A DNA stretch of 64,000 nt from Thiocapsa marina 5811 (GCF_000223985.1 NZ_AFWV01000012.1:1-64000), one strand, 5' to 3'; positions 18,419 through 26,483 are shown, counted from the first letter of the stretch. The notes: generated from the letters alone by a model not told the origin. Numbers and translations: made by a program.

Positions 18419-19468
18419 TCACTCGTCGGCGATCGAGACGTTCTTACCGGCCGCCGTGAGCTCGGCGGTTTTCACGTCGATATAGTCGAACGGGCTGTCG
18501 GGGTAACGCTCGTAGTGGCGGCCGGCGACATACTCCAAGACGCCGCCGAAATGGTAGCGGTAGAGCATGCTTTCGATGCGGGCGATCTCGCGTCCCCGGT
18601 CGAAGAGCACGATGCTCGGCGTGTATTGGATACCCAAAGACTCCGCGAGTGCCTTGGGTGTGGTCGCATTGCCCATGGGGTCGATGATGGCTGTCTCCGA
18701 TCGCGTGTCGAGACGCACGAGGGTCAGACCCTTCAGGATTTCGCGGATCTCGGGATCGGCCAAATGGCCGTCGTGCAGCGCATCGCAGGCCACGCAGGCA
18801 ACATCCTCGAACAAGAGCGCGAGGGGGCGGTCTGCGACCGCGGCGAGATCGTCGATCGACTGAATCTGCGGATGCTCTCGGAAGCTGTAGACCTCGGTCG
18901 GGCGTTTGGCGGCGGCATAATCGTTCAGGGTCTGCTCGAGGTAGGCGCGCTCGTGCACATAGTCGAGGACGACCTTGAAATCATCGAGGTTGCGATAGCC
19001 GCTGACGCGCGCGACCGGTCGGTTGGATGCGTCCAGAAAGACGACGGTCGGGGTGAAGCGCACCTGATAGAGCTCCGCGAGCTCCTTTTCCGACATCGAC
19101 ATCTCCTCGGTCACCGCGACTTCGCGATCGCCCTTCGTGTTCAGGGCGATGACGTCGAAATGCTCCTGGATGAAGTCGCGATAGGGCGCCGTGGCGAAGT
19201 TCTCCTGAATCATCTTGTAGCAGTAGGGGCAGCCGTTCATCTCCATGACGAGGATGACGTGCTTGCCGGATTCGGCGGCCTCGCCGACGTCCTCGGGAAG
19301 GTCGAGAAAACTCTCTTTGAACCAGCTCGGATGGCCGAGCATCTTGGCGCCCGTGACCTGGCCGGGCGGGGTCTGGTCCTGCGCGATTGCGGGGATTGCG
19401 CAGAGGGCCGCAAGCAGCGCGCAAAGAGGCAGAAGCCTTGTCGGGGATTGCGGTGTCGTGCCGAACAT
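18419..19468 (-). CDS. Periplasmic protein with two thioredoxin-like domains (SoxW-like)
   Basis: A 349-residue protein with a signal peptide (LLPLCALLAALCAIPAIAQ) and ACAGGAG before the ATG at 19468. The first thioredoxin-like domain has CPYC (C80-C83) followed by a cis-proline segment (RFTPTVVFLD). A second domain has CVAC and YTPSIVLFDRG. SoxW-like thioredoxins act in the periplasm as thiol reductants in sulfur oxidation. A paralogue with the same layout, including a shared WFKESFLDL block near the N-terminus, is encoded at 46040 beside soxYZ. Role in sulfur metabolism is inferred from that paralogue. Confidence 0.75.
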   Translation of the reverse strand: MFGTTPQSPTRLLPLCALLAALCAIPAIAQDQTPPGQVTGAKMLGHPSWFKESFLDLPEDVGEAAESGKHVILVMEMNGCPYCYKMIQENFATAPYRDFIQEHFDVIALNTKGDREVAVTEEMSMSEKELAELYQVRFTPTVVFLDASNRPVARVSGYRNLDDFKVVLDYVHERAYLEQTLNDYAAAKRPTEVYSFREHPQIQSIDDLAAVADRPLALLFEDVACVACDALHDGHLADPEIREILKGLTLVRLDTRSETAIIDPMGNATTPKALAESLGIQYTPSIVLFDRGREIARIESMLYRYHFGGVLEYVAGRHYERYPDSPFDYIDVKTAELTAAGKNVSIADE

Positions 19469-19592
19469 CGAAAGCGTCTCCTGTAGGGTGCGGTCGGTTG
19501 TGGATCCTAACCGGGAGGGTGTTGCCGGGAAAGGCTCGTTCAAGGCGTGTGCTCGGGATATTTCCCGCGACGGTGTCGGTGCGCAAGCGCCG

Positions 19593-19621
19593 TTGACAGC
19601 GCTGCGGCAGCTCGCTAAATT
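19593..19621 (+). promoter_or_regulatory. Sigma-70 promoter for the riboswitch-controlled transporter
   Basis: TTGACA at 19593-19598 and TAAATT at 19616-19621, separated by exactly 17 bp. The predicted start of transcription near 19628 falls just before the riboswitch aptamer. Confidence 0.7.
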
Positions 19622-19630
19622 CGCGGCCTC

Positions 19631-19750
19631 TTGAGGGGAGTAGTCGCCCTTGCCTCGTGACCTTCGTCATGGGCAAGGGGCGCGTGTCAACACACTTGGC
19701 GGTGACGCCATGGCACGCGCGGCCGGTCGGCTTGACGAGACCTTGGGTGC
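19631..19750 (+). promoter_or_regulatory. yybP-ykoY (manganese) riboswitch aptamer
   Basis: The hallmark GGGGAGTAG starts at 19635. Then come GTCAACA (19685 onward) and CTTGACGAGACC (about 19731-19742), spaced as in the yybP-ykoY leaders of E. coli mntP and alx. The hairpin sequence between them (CGCCCTTGCC...GGGCAAGGGGCG) also fits. This class binds Mn2+ and turns on exporters. The downstream gene is a UPF0016 cation exporter, a known target type. The identification is by motif; covariance scoring has not been run. Confidence 0.85.
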
Positions 19751-19766
19751 GGTGTCATGTCCGGCG

Positions 19767-19815
19767 AGGGGTCGGGCGTGTGGTGCCGTGTCCTCGGTTT
19801 TCTCGCCCGACCCCT
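19767..19815 (+). terminator. Strong hairpin downstream of the riboswitch (expression platform candidate)
   Basis: A perfect 12-bp inverted repeat: AGGGGTCGGGCG (19767-19778) and CGCCCGACCCCT (19804-19815). It lies between the aptamer and the transporter gene. The loop contains a short T-run (CGGTTTTCTCG), but no U-tract follows the stem, so it could be a terminator, a Rho-related element or an antiterminator partner. Confidence 0.5.
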
Positions 19816-19829
19816 AGAGACACGACCTC

Positions 19830-19970
19830 ATGCGTCACATTCCCACGCCGTTTTCCCGCCCGAGCCGTCTCGTCGCCGCGTTCCGAACCCTTTGCGCCGC
19901 AGCCATGCCTTTGGCCGCGCATCGACCGGTGTGCGGCGAGAGTCGCTGCATGCGAGGGGCATCGCGATGA
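19830..19970 (+). CDS. Small upstream ORF overlapping the UPF0016 gene start
   Basis: A 46-codon ORF in the riboswitch leader. Its stop TGA (19968-19970) overlaps the start ATG of the transporter (19967-19969). The peptide is basic with an alanine-rich middle. An overlap of this kind would allow translational coupling or let the riboswitch act through the small ORF. There is no strong ribosome-binding site before its ATG, so it may not be translated. Confidence 0.3.
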   Translation: MRHIPTPFSRPSRLVAAFRTLCAAAMPLAAHRPVCGESRCMRGASR

Positions 19971-20563
19971 GCGATCTTGCCCTGTCCGGGCTCGCCGGGT
20001 GGCTTTGGGCCGCGGTCACGACCTTCGGCGTGATCTTTCTGGCCGAGTTGGGCGACAAATCCCAGTTGGTCTGTATGACCTTGGCGGCCCGTCATCGTCG
20101 ATGGCCCGTCTTGATCGGGGCGGTGGCGGCCTTCGTCGTTTTGAACAGCCTCGCCGTCGTTTTCGGCGTGGGGCTCGCACAGTGGATCCCCGAGCGCGCA
20201 CTGGCGGGCGTCGTCGCTATCTTGTTCGCCGTCTTCGGGGTGCTCGCGTTGCGCGCCGAAGAGGCCGACGAGGACGCGCCGGAGCGCAGCTGGAGCCACA
20301 ACGGCATTGTCATGGCGACCTTCTCGATGATCTTTCTTGCCGAGATGGGCGACAAGACCCAACTGGCGGTCGCCGGCTTGGCGGTCACCTTGCCGCCCGT
20401 TGCGGTTTGGACCGGCGCCACGCTGGCTTTGGCATTGACCTCCGCTCTGGGTGTTTGGGTCGGATGCCGCCTGTTGCAGGTCATGCCGCTGCATCGACTC
20501 CATCAGCTGAGCGGTGTGGTGTTTTTGATTCTCGCAGGGATCGCGCTGACACGGGTGTTCTGA
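19967..20563 (+). CDS. UPF0016/GDT1 (TMEM165-like) manganese exporter
   Basis: A 198-residue inner-membrane protein with six hydrophobic segments arranged as two homologous halves. Each half carries the family motif: ELGDK (27-31) and EMGDK (126-130), which bind the transported cation. Bacterial members such as MneA export Mn2+. The start at 19967 follows GCGAGGGGC. Control by the upstream yybP-ykoY riboswitch agrees with a manganese detoxification role. Confidence 0.9.
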   Translation: MSDLALSGLAGWLWAAVTTFGVIFLAELGDKSQLVCMTLAARHRRWPVLIGAVAAFVVLNSLAVVFGVGLAQWIPERALAGVVAILFAVFGVLALRAEEADEDAPERSWSHNGIVMATFSMIFLAEMGDKTQLAVAGLAVTLPPVAVWTGATLALALTSALGVWVGCRLLQVMPLHRLHQLSGVVFLILAGIALTRVF

Positions 20564-20604
20564 TTTAGCCTCCAGCCGCCGTCCAGCGGCGCGAAGCGGC
20601 GCTC

Positions 20605-20735
20605 CCCCGGGATCGACGACTTGCAGTCGTCTTCTTCAGACGACCCGACGACCCGGGCGCGTCGGGTGGAGCGCGATCCCGCCGGCACCCGGGGCGCTTG
20701 GAAGAAGACGACTAAAAGTCGTCTATCCTGGGGCG
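20605..20735. repeat. MITE-like element with GACGACTTGCAGTCGTC ends, copy 2
   Basis: About 130 bp between two convergent genes. The left end is GATCGACGACTTGCAGTCGTC-like and the right end GACGACTAAAAGTCGTCTATC. The centre (CCCGACGACCCGGGCGCG... and GCCGGCACCC) matches the copy at 3870, confirming one family. Confidence 0.7.
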
Positions 20736-20758
20736 TGTCGGGAGATCCTTTCCGGAAA

Positions 20759-21454
20759 TCACCACAAAAGAGGACCGATCGAGGTTCCGAGCAGCAATAC
20801 GGACGATGCCGCGACCGTGATCAGAATGTTGTCGTCGATCGGGCCGATCTCGTAGCGCTCGATCCAGGTCGCCACGATCGCCGAGATCAGGCCCCAGACC
20901 GGGATGGCGGGCTCGGCGAGTCCTCCGATGATCCAGCCCATGGGCGCGCAGACGATCAGCATGAAGAGATTGCCGATCGGACTCTTGGAGCGACGGCGTA
21001 CCAGCAGATTGCGCGCGATCCCCGTGACCCCGTCGCCGAAGGCCATATAGAGCGCGGGGAGGATGGCGAGCCAGGGATTGTCGAGCAGCCACCACAGCAG
21101 CGCGACCGACAGGGCCCACATCAGGGCAAACTTCACGTCGTTGCGGTTCTCGTCGGTTTGGAACCAGTAGAACCGAAGACCGGTGGCATGGGCCCCAAGC
21201 GTCAGCAGTGTCAGCAGGAGTCCGCAGATCAACGGATACCAGGGGCTGTCGAAGACCAAGGGGACCATCAAGGACCCGACGCCCCCGGCCAGCATATGTA
21301 CGATCTTGCGGTTGTAATAGACGGCCCGTATCGGCTCCATGCCCCTGGCGACCATGGCCCGGTAAGGGATGCGGGTCGCGAAAAGGACCGCGAGGACGTA
21401 GAGGCTGAGGCCGGCGGCCCAAAGTAATTGGTCAAGCTCGACAACAGGGCTCAT
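20759..21454 (-). CDS. Dolichol/polyprenol kinase-like or CDP-diglyceride-type membrane protein
   Basis: A 231-residue polytopic membrane protein. YYNRKIVHMLAGGVGSLMVP, the charged DENRNDVKFALMWAL and GDGVTGIARN resemble the SEC59/DGK1/VTE5 (CTP-dependent lipid kinase) superfamily, which is related to phosphatidate cytidylyltransferases. The lipid substrate is unknown. It is divergently transcribed from the zinc uptake operon and may share its control region. Confidence 0.6.
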   Translation of the reverse strand: MSPVVELDQLLWAAGLSLYVLAVLFATRIPYRAMVARGMEPIRAVYYNRKIVHMLAGGVGSLMVPLVFDSPWYPLICGLLLTLLTLGAHATGLRFYWFQTDENRNDVKFALMWALSVALLWWLLDNPWLAILPALYMAFGDGVTGIARNLLVRRRSKSPIGNLFMLIVCAPMGWIIGGLAEPAIPVWGLISAIVATWIERYEIGPIDDNILITVAASSVLLLGTSIGPLLW

Positions 21455-21576
21455 GGCAGGCGTCTTTCCGTCGACCGATCATACCGAGAGTGTATCCGAG
21501 GTCGGTCCGTAGGCGTGAGGCGCCGAGTCGCCGTATCGAGTCTCTGCGCCGATCCTCTGGCAAGGCGGTACGAGAC

Positions 21577-21589
21577 GTTATATTGTATC
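21577..21589. promoter_or_regulatory. Candidate Zur box
   Basis: GTTATATTGTATC, an imperfect palindrome close to the gammaproteobacterial Zur consensus core (GTTATAnTATAAC), lies 43 bp upstream of znuA. A Zur gene is part of the operon, so autoregulated zinc repression is likely. Confidence 0.55.
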
Positions 21590-21631
21590 CAACGGCTTGA
21601 CGATGGCCGATCCAACGAGGGCAATTCGCCG

Positions 21632-22504
21632 ATGCTGCGCCGCCTCCTTTTCGTTCTGCTCATGTTTCCCTTCTTCTCCCTCGCCCGCGCGGCCGACGGC
21701 CTGCCGGTCTTCGTCACCGTGGCCCCGCTGGAGACCTTCGTGTCGCGCATCGGCGGCGAGCATGTCCGCGTCGATGCCCTGGTGCGGCCCGGCCAAGACC
21801 CGCATGCCTACGAACCGACCGCGCGCCAGATCGCGGCCCTGGCTGATGCCGAGCTCTACGTGCGTGTCGGTCTCGGTTTCGAGGATGCCTGGGTGCCGCG
21901 CCTGCTGGCGGCAAATCCCGGCATGCGGGTGCTCGATGCCCGAGACGGCCTCGAGGTGCGTCCCGCGGACAAGGCGCACGACCACGGCGATCGGGGTCAC
22001 GACCATGATCACGGCGACGTCGACCCTCACGTCTGGACGAGCCCCGCGCGCGTGAAGATCATGGGCGCGCGGATCCGCGATGCGCTGGCCGATCTGGCCC
22101 CGGAATACGCCGCGGACTTCGCCGCCAACTACGATCGATTCGCCGCCGACCTGGATACGCTCGACGCCGAGATTCGCGCCCGACTTGCCGGGATGGAGAA
22201 CCGCCGATTCATGGTCTATCACCCGGCCTGGGGCTACTTCGCCGAGGACTACGCTCTGGAGCAGGTCGCGATCGAGCACGAAGGTAAGGAGCCCGGCGCA
22301 CGTGCCTTGACCGCCATGATCGAGCAGGCTCGGCGGGAGGGTATTCGGGTCATCTTCGTGCAGCCTCAACTCAACCCGGCGTCCGCCGAGCAGGTTGCGC
22401 GGTCGATCGACGGGCAGGTCGCGGCGATCGACCCCTTGTCGGGCGACTATTTCGAAAACCTGCGACAGGTTGCCGCTCTCATTGCCGGGGACGGCGCGCC
22501 ATGA
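21632..22504 (+). CDS. znuA: Zinc ABC transporter substrate-binding protein ZnuA
   Basis: A 290-residue periplasmic zinc-binding protein. A signal peptide (LLFVLLMFPFFSLARA) is followed by the cluster A-I fold. Zinc ligands are seen at H58 (DPHAYEPT) and H133 (DPHVW), with a third expected in MVYHPAWGYF. A His/Asp-rich loop spans about 116-128 (HDHGDRGHDHDHG), the typical zinc-capture loop. The ATG follows AACGAGGGC. It is the first gene of znuA-znuC-znuB-zur, and its stop overlaps the znuC start (ATGA). Confidence 0.93.
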   Translation: MLRRLLFVLLMFPFFSLARAADGLPVFVTVAPLETFVSRIGGEHVRVDALVRPGQDPHAYEPTARQIAALADAELYVRVGLGFEDAWVPRLLAANPGMRVLDARDGLEVRPADKAHDHGDRGHDHDHGDVDPHVWTSPARVKIMGARIRDALADLAPEYAADFAANYDRFAADLDTLDAEIRARLAGMENRRFMVYHPAWGYFAEDYALEQVAIEHEGKEPGARALTAMIEQARREGIRVIFVQPQLNPASAEQVARSIDGQVAAIDPLSGDYFENLRQVAALIAGDGAP

Positions 22505-23307
22505 GCGCAGGCTGCGCCGAGACGCGTGTGGATTCGCGGAAACAACCCGTCATCGCGATCCGCGATCTCGGCTTCTCCTACGGCGAGTCGCCTGTCCTCG
22601 AGGATGTGGATCTGGAGATCCTCGACGGCGAGTTCGTCGGTCTGGTCGGCCCGAATGCCGGCGGCAAGAGCACGCTCCTTCGGCTGGTGCTCGGACTCCT
22701 GGAGCCGCAGCGGGGGAGCATTCAGGTTCTCGGGCAGGCGCCGCGCCAGGCGGTACGACGCGTCGGCTACGTGCCGCAATTTCCCACCTTTCCACGGGAC
22801 TTTCCGATCTCGGTGGAGCAGGTGGTCCTGACCGGACGGCTCGGATTCGGACCGATGCTCGGTTGGTACCGCGCGAGCGACCGCGCCGCGGCGCGTCACG
22901 CGCTTGCCGAGGTCGAGGCGTTGGATCTGGCGAATCGGCGCATCGGTACCCTCTCGGGCGGTCAGCTGCAACGCGTTCTGCTGGCCCGCGCATTGGTCGC
23001 CGAACCGCTGATCTTGATCCTCGACGAGCCCACGGCGAACATCGACCAACGGATGGAGGGCGATATCTTCGACTTGCTCGCACGGCTCAACGCGCGGCTG
23101 ACCATCCTGGTCGTCTCGCACGATATCGCCTTCATCTCGGGCTACGTGGGTCGGGTCGCCTGTCTCAACCGCACCCTGGTCTGCCATACGACGAAACGCG
23201 TGGACGGGAACCTGATCCATCAGCTCTACGGCGACAACGTCCGACAGGTCGCACACGCGGGATCCGGGCATGGACACGCCCACCACCTTGGTCACCAGGG
23301 GCACTGA
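22501..23307 (+). CDS. znuC: Zinc ABC transporter ATP-binding protein ZnuC
   Basis: A 268-residue ATPase. Walker A is GPNAGGKST (50-58), the Q-loop VPQFP, the signature LSGGQLQR and Walker B LILILDEPTAN. The C-terminus has a histidine-rich tail (HAGSGHGHAHHLGHQGH), seen in some ZnuC proteins and possibly sensing or holding zinc. It powers import by ZnuA/ZnuB at the inner membrane. The start overlaps the end of znuA, and znuB follows 4 bp after its stop. Confidence 0.93.
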   Translation: MSAGCAETRVDSRKQPVIAIRDLGFSYGESPVLEDVDLEILDGEFVGLVGPNAGGKSTLLRLVLGLLEPQRGSIQVLGQAPRQAVRRVGYVPQFPTFPRDFPISVEQVVLTGRLGFGPMLGWYRASDRAAARHALAEVEALDLANRRIGTLSGGQLQRVLLARALVAEPLILILDEPTANIDQRMEGDIFDLLARLNARLTILVVSHDIAFISGYVGRVACLNRTLVCHTTKRVDGNLIHQLYGDNVRQVAHAGSGHGHAHHLGHQGH

Positions 23308-23311
23308 TCCG

Positions 23312-24175
23312 ATGCAGGAGTTCTTTCAGGCGCTCGGCCAATACACCTTCCTGCAGACCGCCCTGCTGGCCGGGCTGTTTGCAAGCCTCGGATGCGGCGT
23401 GATCGGCACCTTCGTGGTGGTCAAGCGCATCGCCTTCATGGCCGGCGGGATCGCCCACTCGGTCCTGGGCGGCATGGGCGCGGCGCTCTATTTCGGTGTC
23501 GATCCGCTGCTCGGCGCGCTCGCCGCCGCCGTGCTCTCGGCCTTGCTGATCGGTTTGGTGCGGCTTGCCTGGAACGCGCAAGAGGACACCCTGATCGGCG
23601 CGCTCTGGGCGATCGGCATGGCCATCGGGATCCTCTTTATCGCGAAGACAACGGGTTACACGACCGATCTCATGAGCTTTCTGTTCGGCAACATCCTGCT
23701 GGTGCCCCGCCGCGAGCTTTGGTTCATGGCCGGCCTCGATCTGGTTCTTCTGGTCACGGTCATGCTCTTCTACCGACAGTTGCTTGCCGTGACCTTCGAC
23801 GAAGAGTTCGCCCGATTGCGCGGCGTGCCGGTCGCCTTCTTTTATCTTCTGCTGCTCTGCTTGGTGGCGGTGACCGTGGTCTTGCTGATCCAGGTCGTCG
23901 GCCTGATCCTGGTGATCGCGTTGCTGACACTTCCTGCGGCCATCGCCGGGCATTACGTCCATTCGCTCGGCGGTATGATGCTGATCGCGACGCTGCTCGG
24001 AGGGTTCTTCACCTCTGCGGGCTTGGCGCTCTCCTATGGGCCGGACCTGCCCGCGGGGGCGACGATGATCCTGCTGGCCGGGAGCGTCTATGTGGTTTCC
24101 GCCGTTCTCAGCCGCGTCCTTGCGCGGCGCCGAGTGCGGCGACGTGCACTGGTGGCGAGGGAGGCGGGAGGATAA
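23312..24175 (+). CDS. znuB: Zinc ABC transporter permease ZnuB
   Basis: A 287-residue permease with about eight membrane segments, of the ABC-3 family. Landmarks are FVVVKRIAFMAGGIAHSVLGGMG near the N-terminus and VVGLILVIALLTLPAA in the second half. The ATG at 23312 was chosen because it clears the znuC stop and fits the family. An in-frame start at 23270 would overlap znuC. The zur gene begins 4 bp after its stop. Confidence 0.92.
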   Translation: MQEFFQALGQYTFLQTALLAGLFASLGCGVIGTFVVVKRIAFMAGGIAHSVLGGMGAALYFGVDPLLGALAAAVLSALLIGLVRLAWNAQEDTLIGALWAIGMAIGILFIAKTTGYTTDLMSFLFGNILLVPRRELWFMAGLDLVLLVTVMLFYRQLLAVTFDEEFARLRGVPVAFFYLLLLCLVAVTVVLLIQVVGLILVIALLTLPAAIAGHYVHSLGGMMLIATLLGGFFTSAGLALSYGPDLPAGATMILLAGSVYVVSAVLSRVLARRRVRRRALVAREAGG

Positions 24176-24179
24176 GCGG

Positions 24180-24632
24180 ATGACGTCGATTGCCGAGAAA
24201 ACAGTGCTCGATCGCGCCGATTCCCTCTGTCGGGCCCGCGGTGTGAGGCTCACCGCCCAGCGCCGCCGAGTCCTCGCGATCCTGTGCGCGTCGGCCCGTC
24301 CCTTGGGTGCTTACGAGATCCTCGACGCCATGCGCGAAGGTTCCCGTGCGCTGGCGCCGCCGACGGTCTATCGCGCGCTCGACTTTCTGCTCGAGCAGGG
24401 TTTGGTGCACAAGCTCGAAAGCCTGCATGCCTTCGTCGGATGCAATCACCCGGAGCACCCGCATTCGAGTCAGTTTCTCATCTGCAACAGCTGCGGCGAG
24501 GTCACCGAGCTCGAGGACGAGGCGATCGCACGCAGCCTCGGCTCCGCGGCCAGCATGAGCGGTTTTCAACCGCAGCGGCGGGTTGTGGAAGTGATCGGGA
24601 CCTGTGCGGGGTGCGCCCAAAAAGGGCGTTGA
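24180..24632 (+). CDS. zur: Fur-family zinc uptake regulator Zur
   Basis: A 150-residue Fur-type repressor. It has an N-terminal winged helix (LTAQRRRVLAILCAS, APPTVYRALDFLLEQGLV) and a C-terminal dimerisation domain with two structural-zinc cysteine pairs, C102-C105 (CNSC) and C142-C145 (CAGC). The HPEHPHSSQFLIC stretch carries sensing ligands. With Zn2+ bound it should repress znu genes through the box at 21577. It is the last gene of the znu operon, with GGAGG upstream. Confidence 0.9.
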   Translation: MTSIAEKTVLDRADSLCRARGVRLTAQRRRVLAILCASARPLGAYEILDAMREGSRALAPPTVYRALDFLLEQGLVHKLESLHAFVGCNHPEHPHSSQFLICNSCGEVTELEDEAIARSLGSAASMSGFQPQRRVVEVIGTCAGCAQKGR

Positions 24633-24869
24633 GTGAGGAGTCGTAAACCCATCGAACGACGACAACGACGACAGCGCTAAACGTGTTGGCCTCGCTCGTA
24701 AGGCGGCCATCCAAACCATTCGTCGCTCGTGACATCCGCTCTGCGGTGTCACGCACGCCCCTGGCGCTCTGCGGCACGTGCCACGATGGCCGGAGTTTCG
24801 GGAAAGCCAACGTGTCGATGGACGCGTTTAACGCTTTGGTGAACTGTTCCTAGCCATAGAGCAGACAAT

Positions 24870-25460
24870 ATGAATCGAAACCACACCACCTATGTCGCCT
24901 CCTTGGCCGCAGTCATGATGTGTCTCGCCGTCGCGAGTGCCCCGGCCGAAGACACCGGACAGCGTCGTCAGGGCGCCCATGTCCACGGGATGGCCCACAT
25001 GACGCTTGCCGCCGAGGGCGACGAGGTCCTCGTCGAGCTGACCAGTCCAGCGGCCAGCCTGATCGGTTTCGAACGTGCACCGCGAACCGACGACGAACGT
25101 GCCATCATCGCGATGGCCAAGAAAAACCTAGAGGCCGGCGATGCCATGATCCGCCTCAACATCGAGGCCGGTTGCCGGCTGGAGAGTGCCGAGATCGATG
25201 CCGCGTTCGCCGATCCCGGCTACAGCGCCGGGGCGGAGCACGATCACGACTCCGATCACGGGAAGGACGGGCACGCGGACTTCCATGTCGTCTACAGCTT
25301 CGCCTGCGACAGACCCGAAGCGCTTGGCTCGGCCGCGCTCGGACTCTTCTCCGGCTTTCCGGCCCTGGAGCGCGTCCTGTTTCAGTACGTGACCGCGGAG
25401 GGGCAGGGTGGGGCGGAGCTGACCCCGCGTAACCCCGTCGTGACCTTCGTGCCGCTCTAA
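24870..25460 (+). CDS. ZrgA-like zinc uptake protein (DUF2796)
   Basis: A 196-residue periplasmic protein with a signal peptide and several histidine clusters: GAHVHGMAHM after the signal and EHDHDSDHGKDGH in the middle. This is the DUF2796 family, which includes Vibrio ZrgA, a Zur-regulated zinc uptake factor. A role in handing zinc to the ZnuABC system is likely. It lies 237 bp after zur, probably with its own promoter; I could not see a clear Zur box there. Its stop codon TAA is the start of a TAAACCGCG element. Confidence 0.8.
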   Translation: MNRNHTTYVASLAAVMMCLAVASAPAEDTGQRRQGAHVHGMAHMTLAAEGDEVLVELTSPAASLIGFERAPRTDDERAIIAMAKKNLEAGDAMIRLNIEAGCRLESAEIDAAFADPGYSAGAEHDHDSDHGKDGHADFHVVYSFACDRPEALGSAALGLFSGFPALERVLFQYVTAEGQGGAELTPRNPVVTFVPL

Positions 25461-25541
25461 ACCGCGCCCGGTGTTGCGCCGGACGGTTTCAGGTGCGGCG
25501 AGACGCTGCGCGACAAACGCTGCTGGAGTCGGCGCGGTTTA
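25458..25541. repeat. TAAACCGCG-ended palindromic element, copy 5
   Basis: 84 bp, perfect 11-bp ends TAAACCGCGCC / GGCGCGGTTTA. It supplies the stop codon of the DUF2796 gene. It also marks the left edge of the accessory island. Confidence 0.75.
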
Positions 25542-26027
25542 GGTGAGAGAGATTCTTAATCATCGAGCGAAGCGTTTTGTGCTGCGTCGGCTCCGGGATT
25601 TCGGCGTTGGTTCGTCTGTCCTTTCGGGCAAAAGGAAAGCTCCGACCCCGCGTGCCGCGTATCCTCTCCAACGGCTCCAGATAGCTGGTCACAGCCTTGC
25701 GCGTACGCTCGGCGAGGCGTTTGCCGGAAAGCGCCTTCAAGTCGCGCTCCCCATGACGGACATTCCATCGCACGGCGGTGTCCTGGCCCTGGACCCCCTT
25801 TTTTCGAGCTAGATCAATGAGCCGCTCCCGAAAACGATCGACTGCGCTCGCGGTTGTTGTGTGCGCGTCTCCCATCTGCTAGCGTCTTCCCGCCGGGTGC
25901 CGTGTATGAGGAGGGTGTATACGAATCGCGATGCTGTGCGAGTCGGCCGGGCATCGGCTAGGCAGAATCTGTCCCGACTGAGATAGACAGATTCTGCCTA
26001 ATCAACTCTTGACCTACAAACTACTGC
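25542..26027. other. Left edge of the accessory island, no firm gene
   Basis: 486 bp. A minus-strand frame (25489-25875) is open, but it runs into the repeat and has no recognisable domain. Base composition drops toward the right. The region ends in a strong hairpin (25959-26000). Confidence 0.4.
25959..26000. repeat. Perfect 15-bp inverted repeat upstream of the DUF4365-like pair
   Basis: TAGGCAGAATCTGTC (25959-25973) and GACAGATTCTGCCTA (25986-26000), 12 bp apart, ending 27 bp before the ATG at 26028. It could be an operator, a terminator for upstream transcription or a recombination relic. No U-tract follows it. Confidence 0.6.
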
Positions 26028-26444
26028 ATGAAGCTAGAACCACAAGTCACCGGCAACATAGGAATGTACTACGCATGCTACATGCTGTCCCGGATGGGTT
26101 GGAACGTGATGCCCACCGCGAGAAATGCTAGAGGCATCGATATCATCGCTTACAACAAAACAGGAACCGAATTTATTGGTGTCCAGGTTAAGACCCTTAC
26201 CAAAAGAAATCCGGTACCGCTCGGGACTAGCCTCGAAAAGGTCATGGGAGATTACTGGCTGATAATCAATAACGTATCCGCCGAGCCTGTTTCGTTTGTT
26301 CTCGTGCCAGAAGAAGTCAAGAGTCTTGCCCATCGAGGCGAGAAGGATGGTCGCGTATCATTTTGGCTTCAGCCGTCCGCTTACGACACCCCGGATTTCA
26401 AGGAGGCTTGGCATAGGATCGGTTTCGGCCATGGGGCATCTTAA
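26028..26444 (+). CDS. DUF4365-like PD-(D/E)XK nuclease-fold protein (first of pair)
   Basis: A 138-residue protein. ARGIDIIAYNKTGTEFIGVQVKT (D38, Q53, K55) matches the core of restriction-endonuclease-like folds of the DUF4365 or group-I-intron endonuclease type: an acidic residue, then Q/E-x-K on the next strand. Function is not known, and a DNA-related or defence role is an inference. Base composition is lower in GC than the surroundings. It precedes a second protein of the same fold by 39 bp, so they are probably cotranscribed. The pair sits upstream of an integron attC site. Confidence 0.6.
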   Translation: MKLEPQVTGNIGMYYACYMLSRMGWNVMPTARNARGIDIIAYNKTGTEFIGVQVKTLTKRNPVPLGTSLEKVMGDYWLIINNVSAEPVSFVLVPEEVKSLAHRGEKDGRVSFWLQPSAYDTPDFKEAWHRIGFGHGAS

Positions 26445-26483
26445 TAAACAACCATTTGCTCGGCGAGCGAGCCTCATCTACCC

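Noticed and set aside
24660-24845. CTAAACGTGTTGGC...GCCAACGTGTCG...GACGCGTTTA imperfect inverted repeat after zur
   Set aside because: It resembles the TAAACCGCG family only loosely, is twice as long, and the ends do not match the consensus.
24800-24869. Possible second Zur box before the ZrgA-like gene
   Set aside because: GTTTAACGCTTTGGTGAAC is too far from the GTTATAnTATAAC pattern to claim.
25489-25875. 128-codon minus-strand frame at the left edge of the island
   Set aside because: It runs into the TAAACCGCG element at its end, has a weak ribosome-binding site and no domain; judged not supported.
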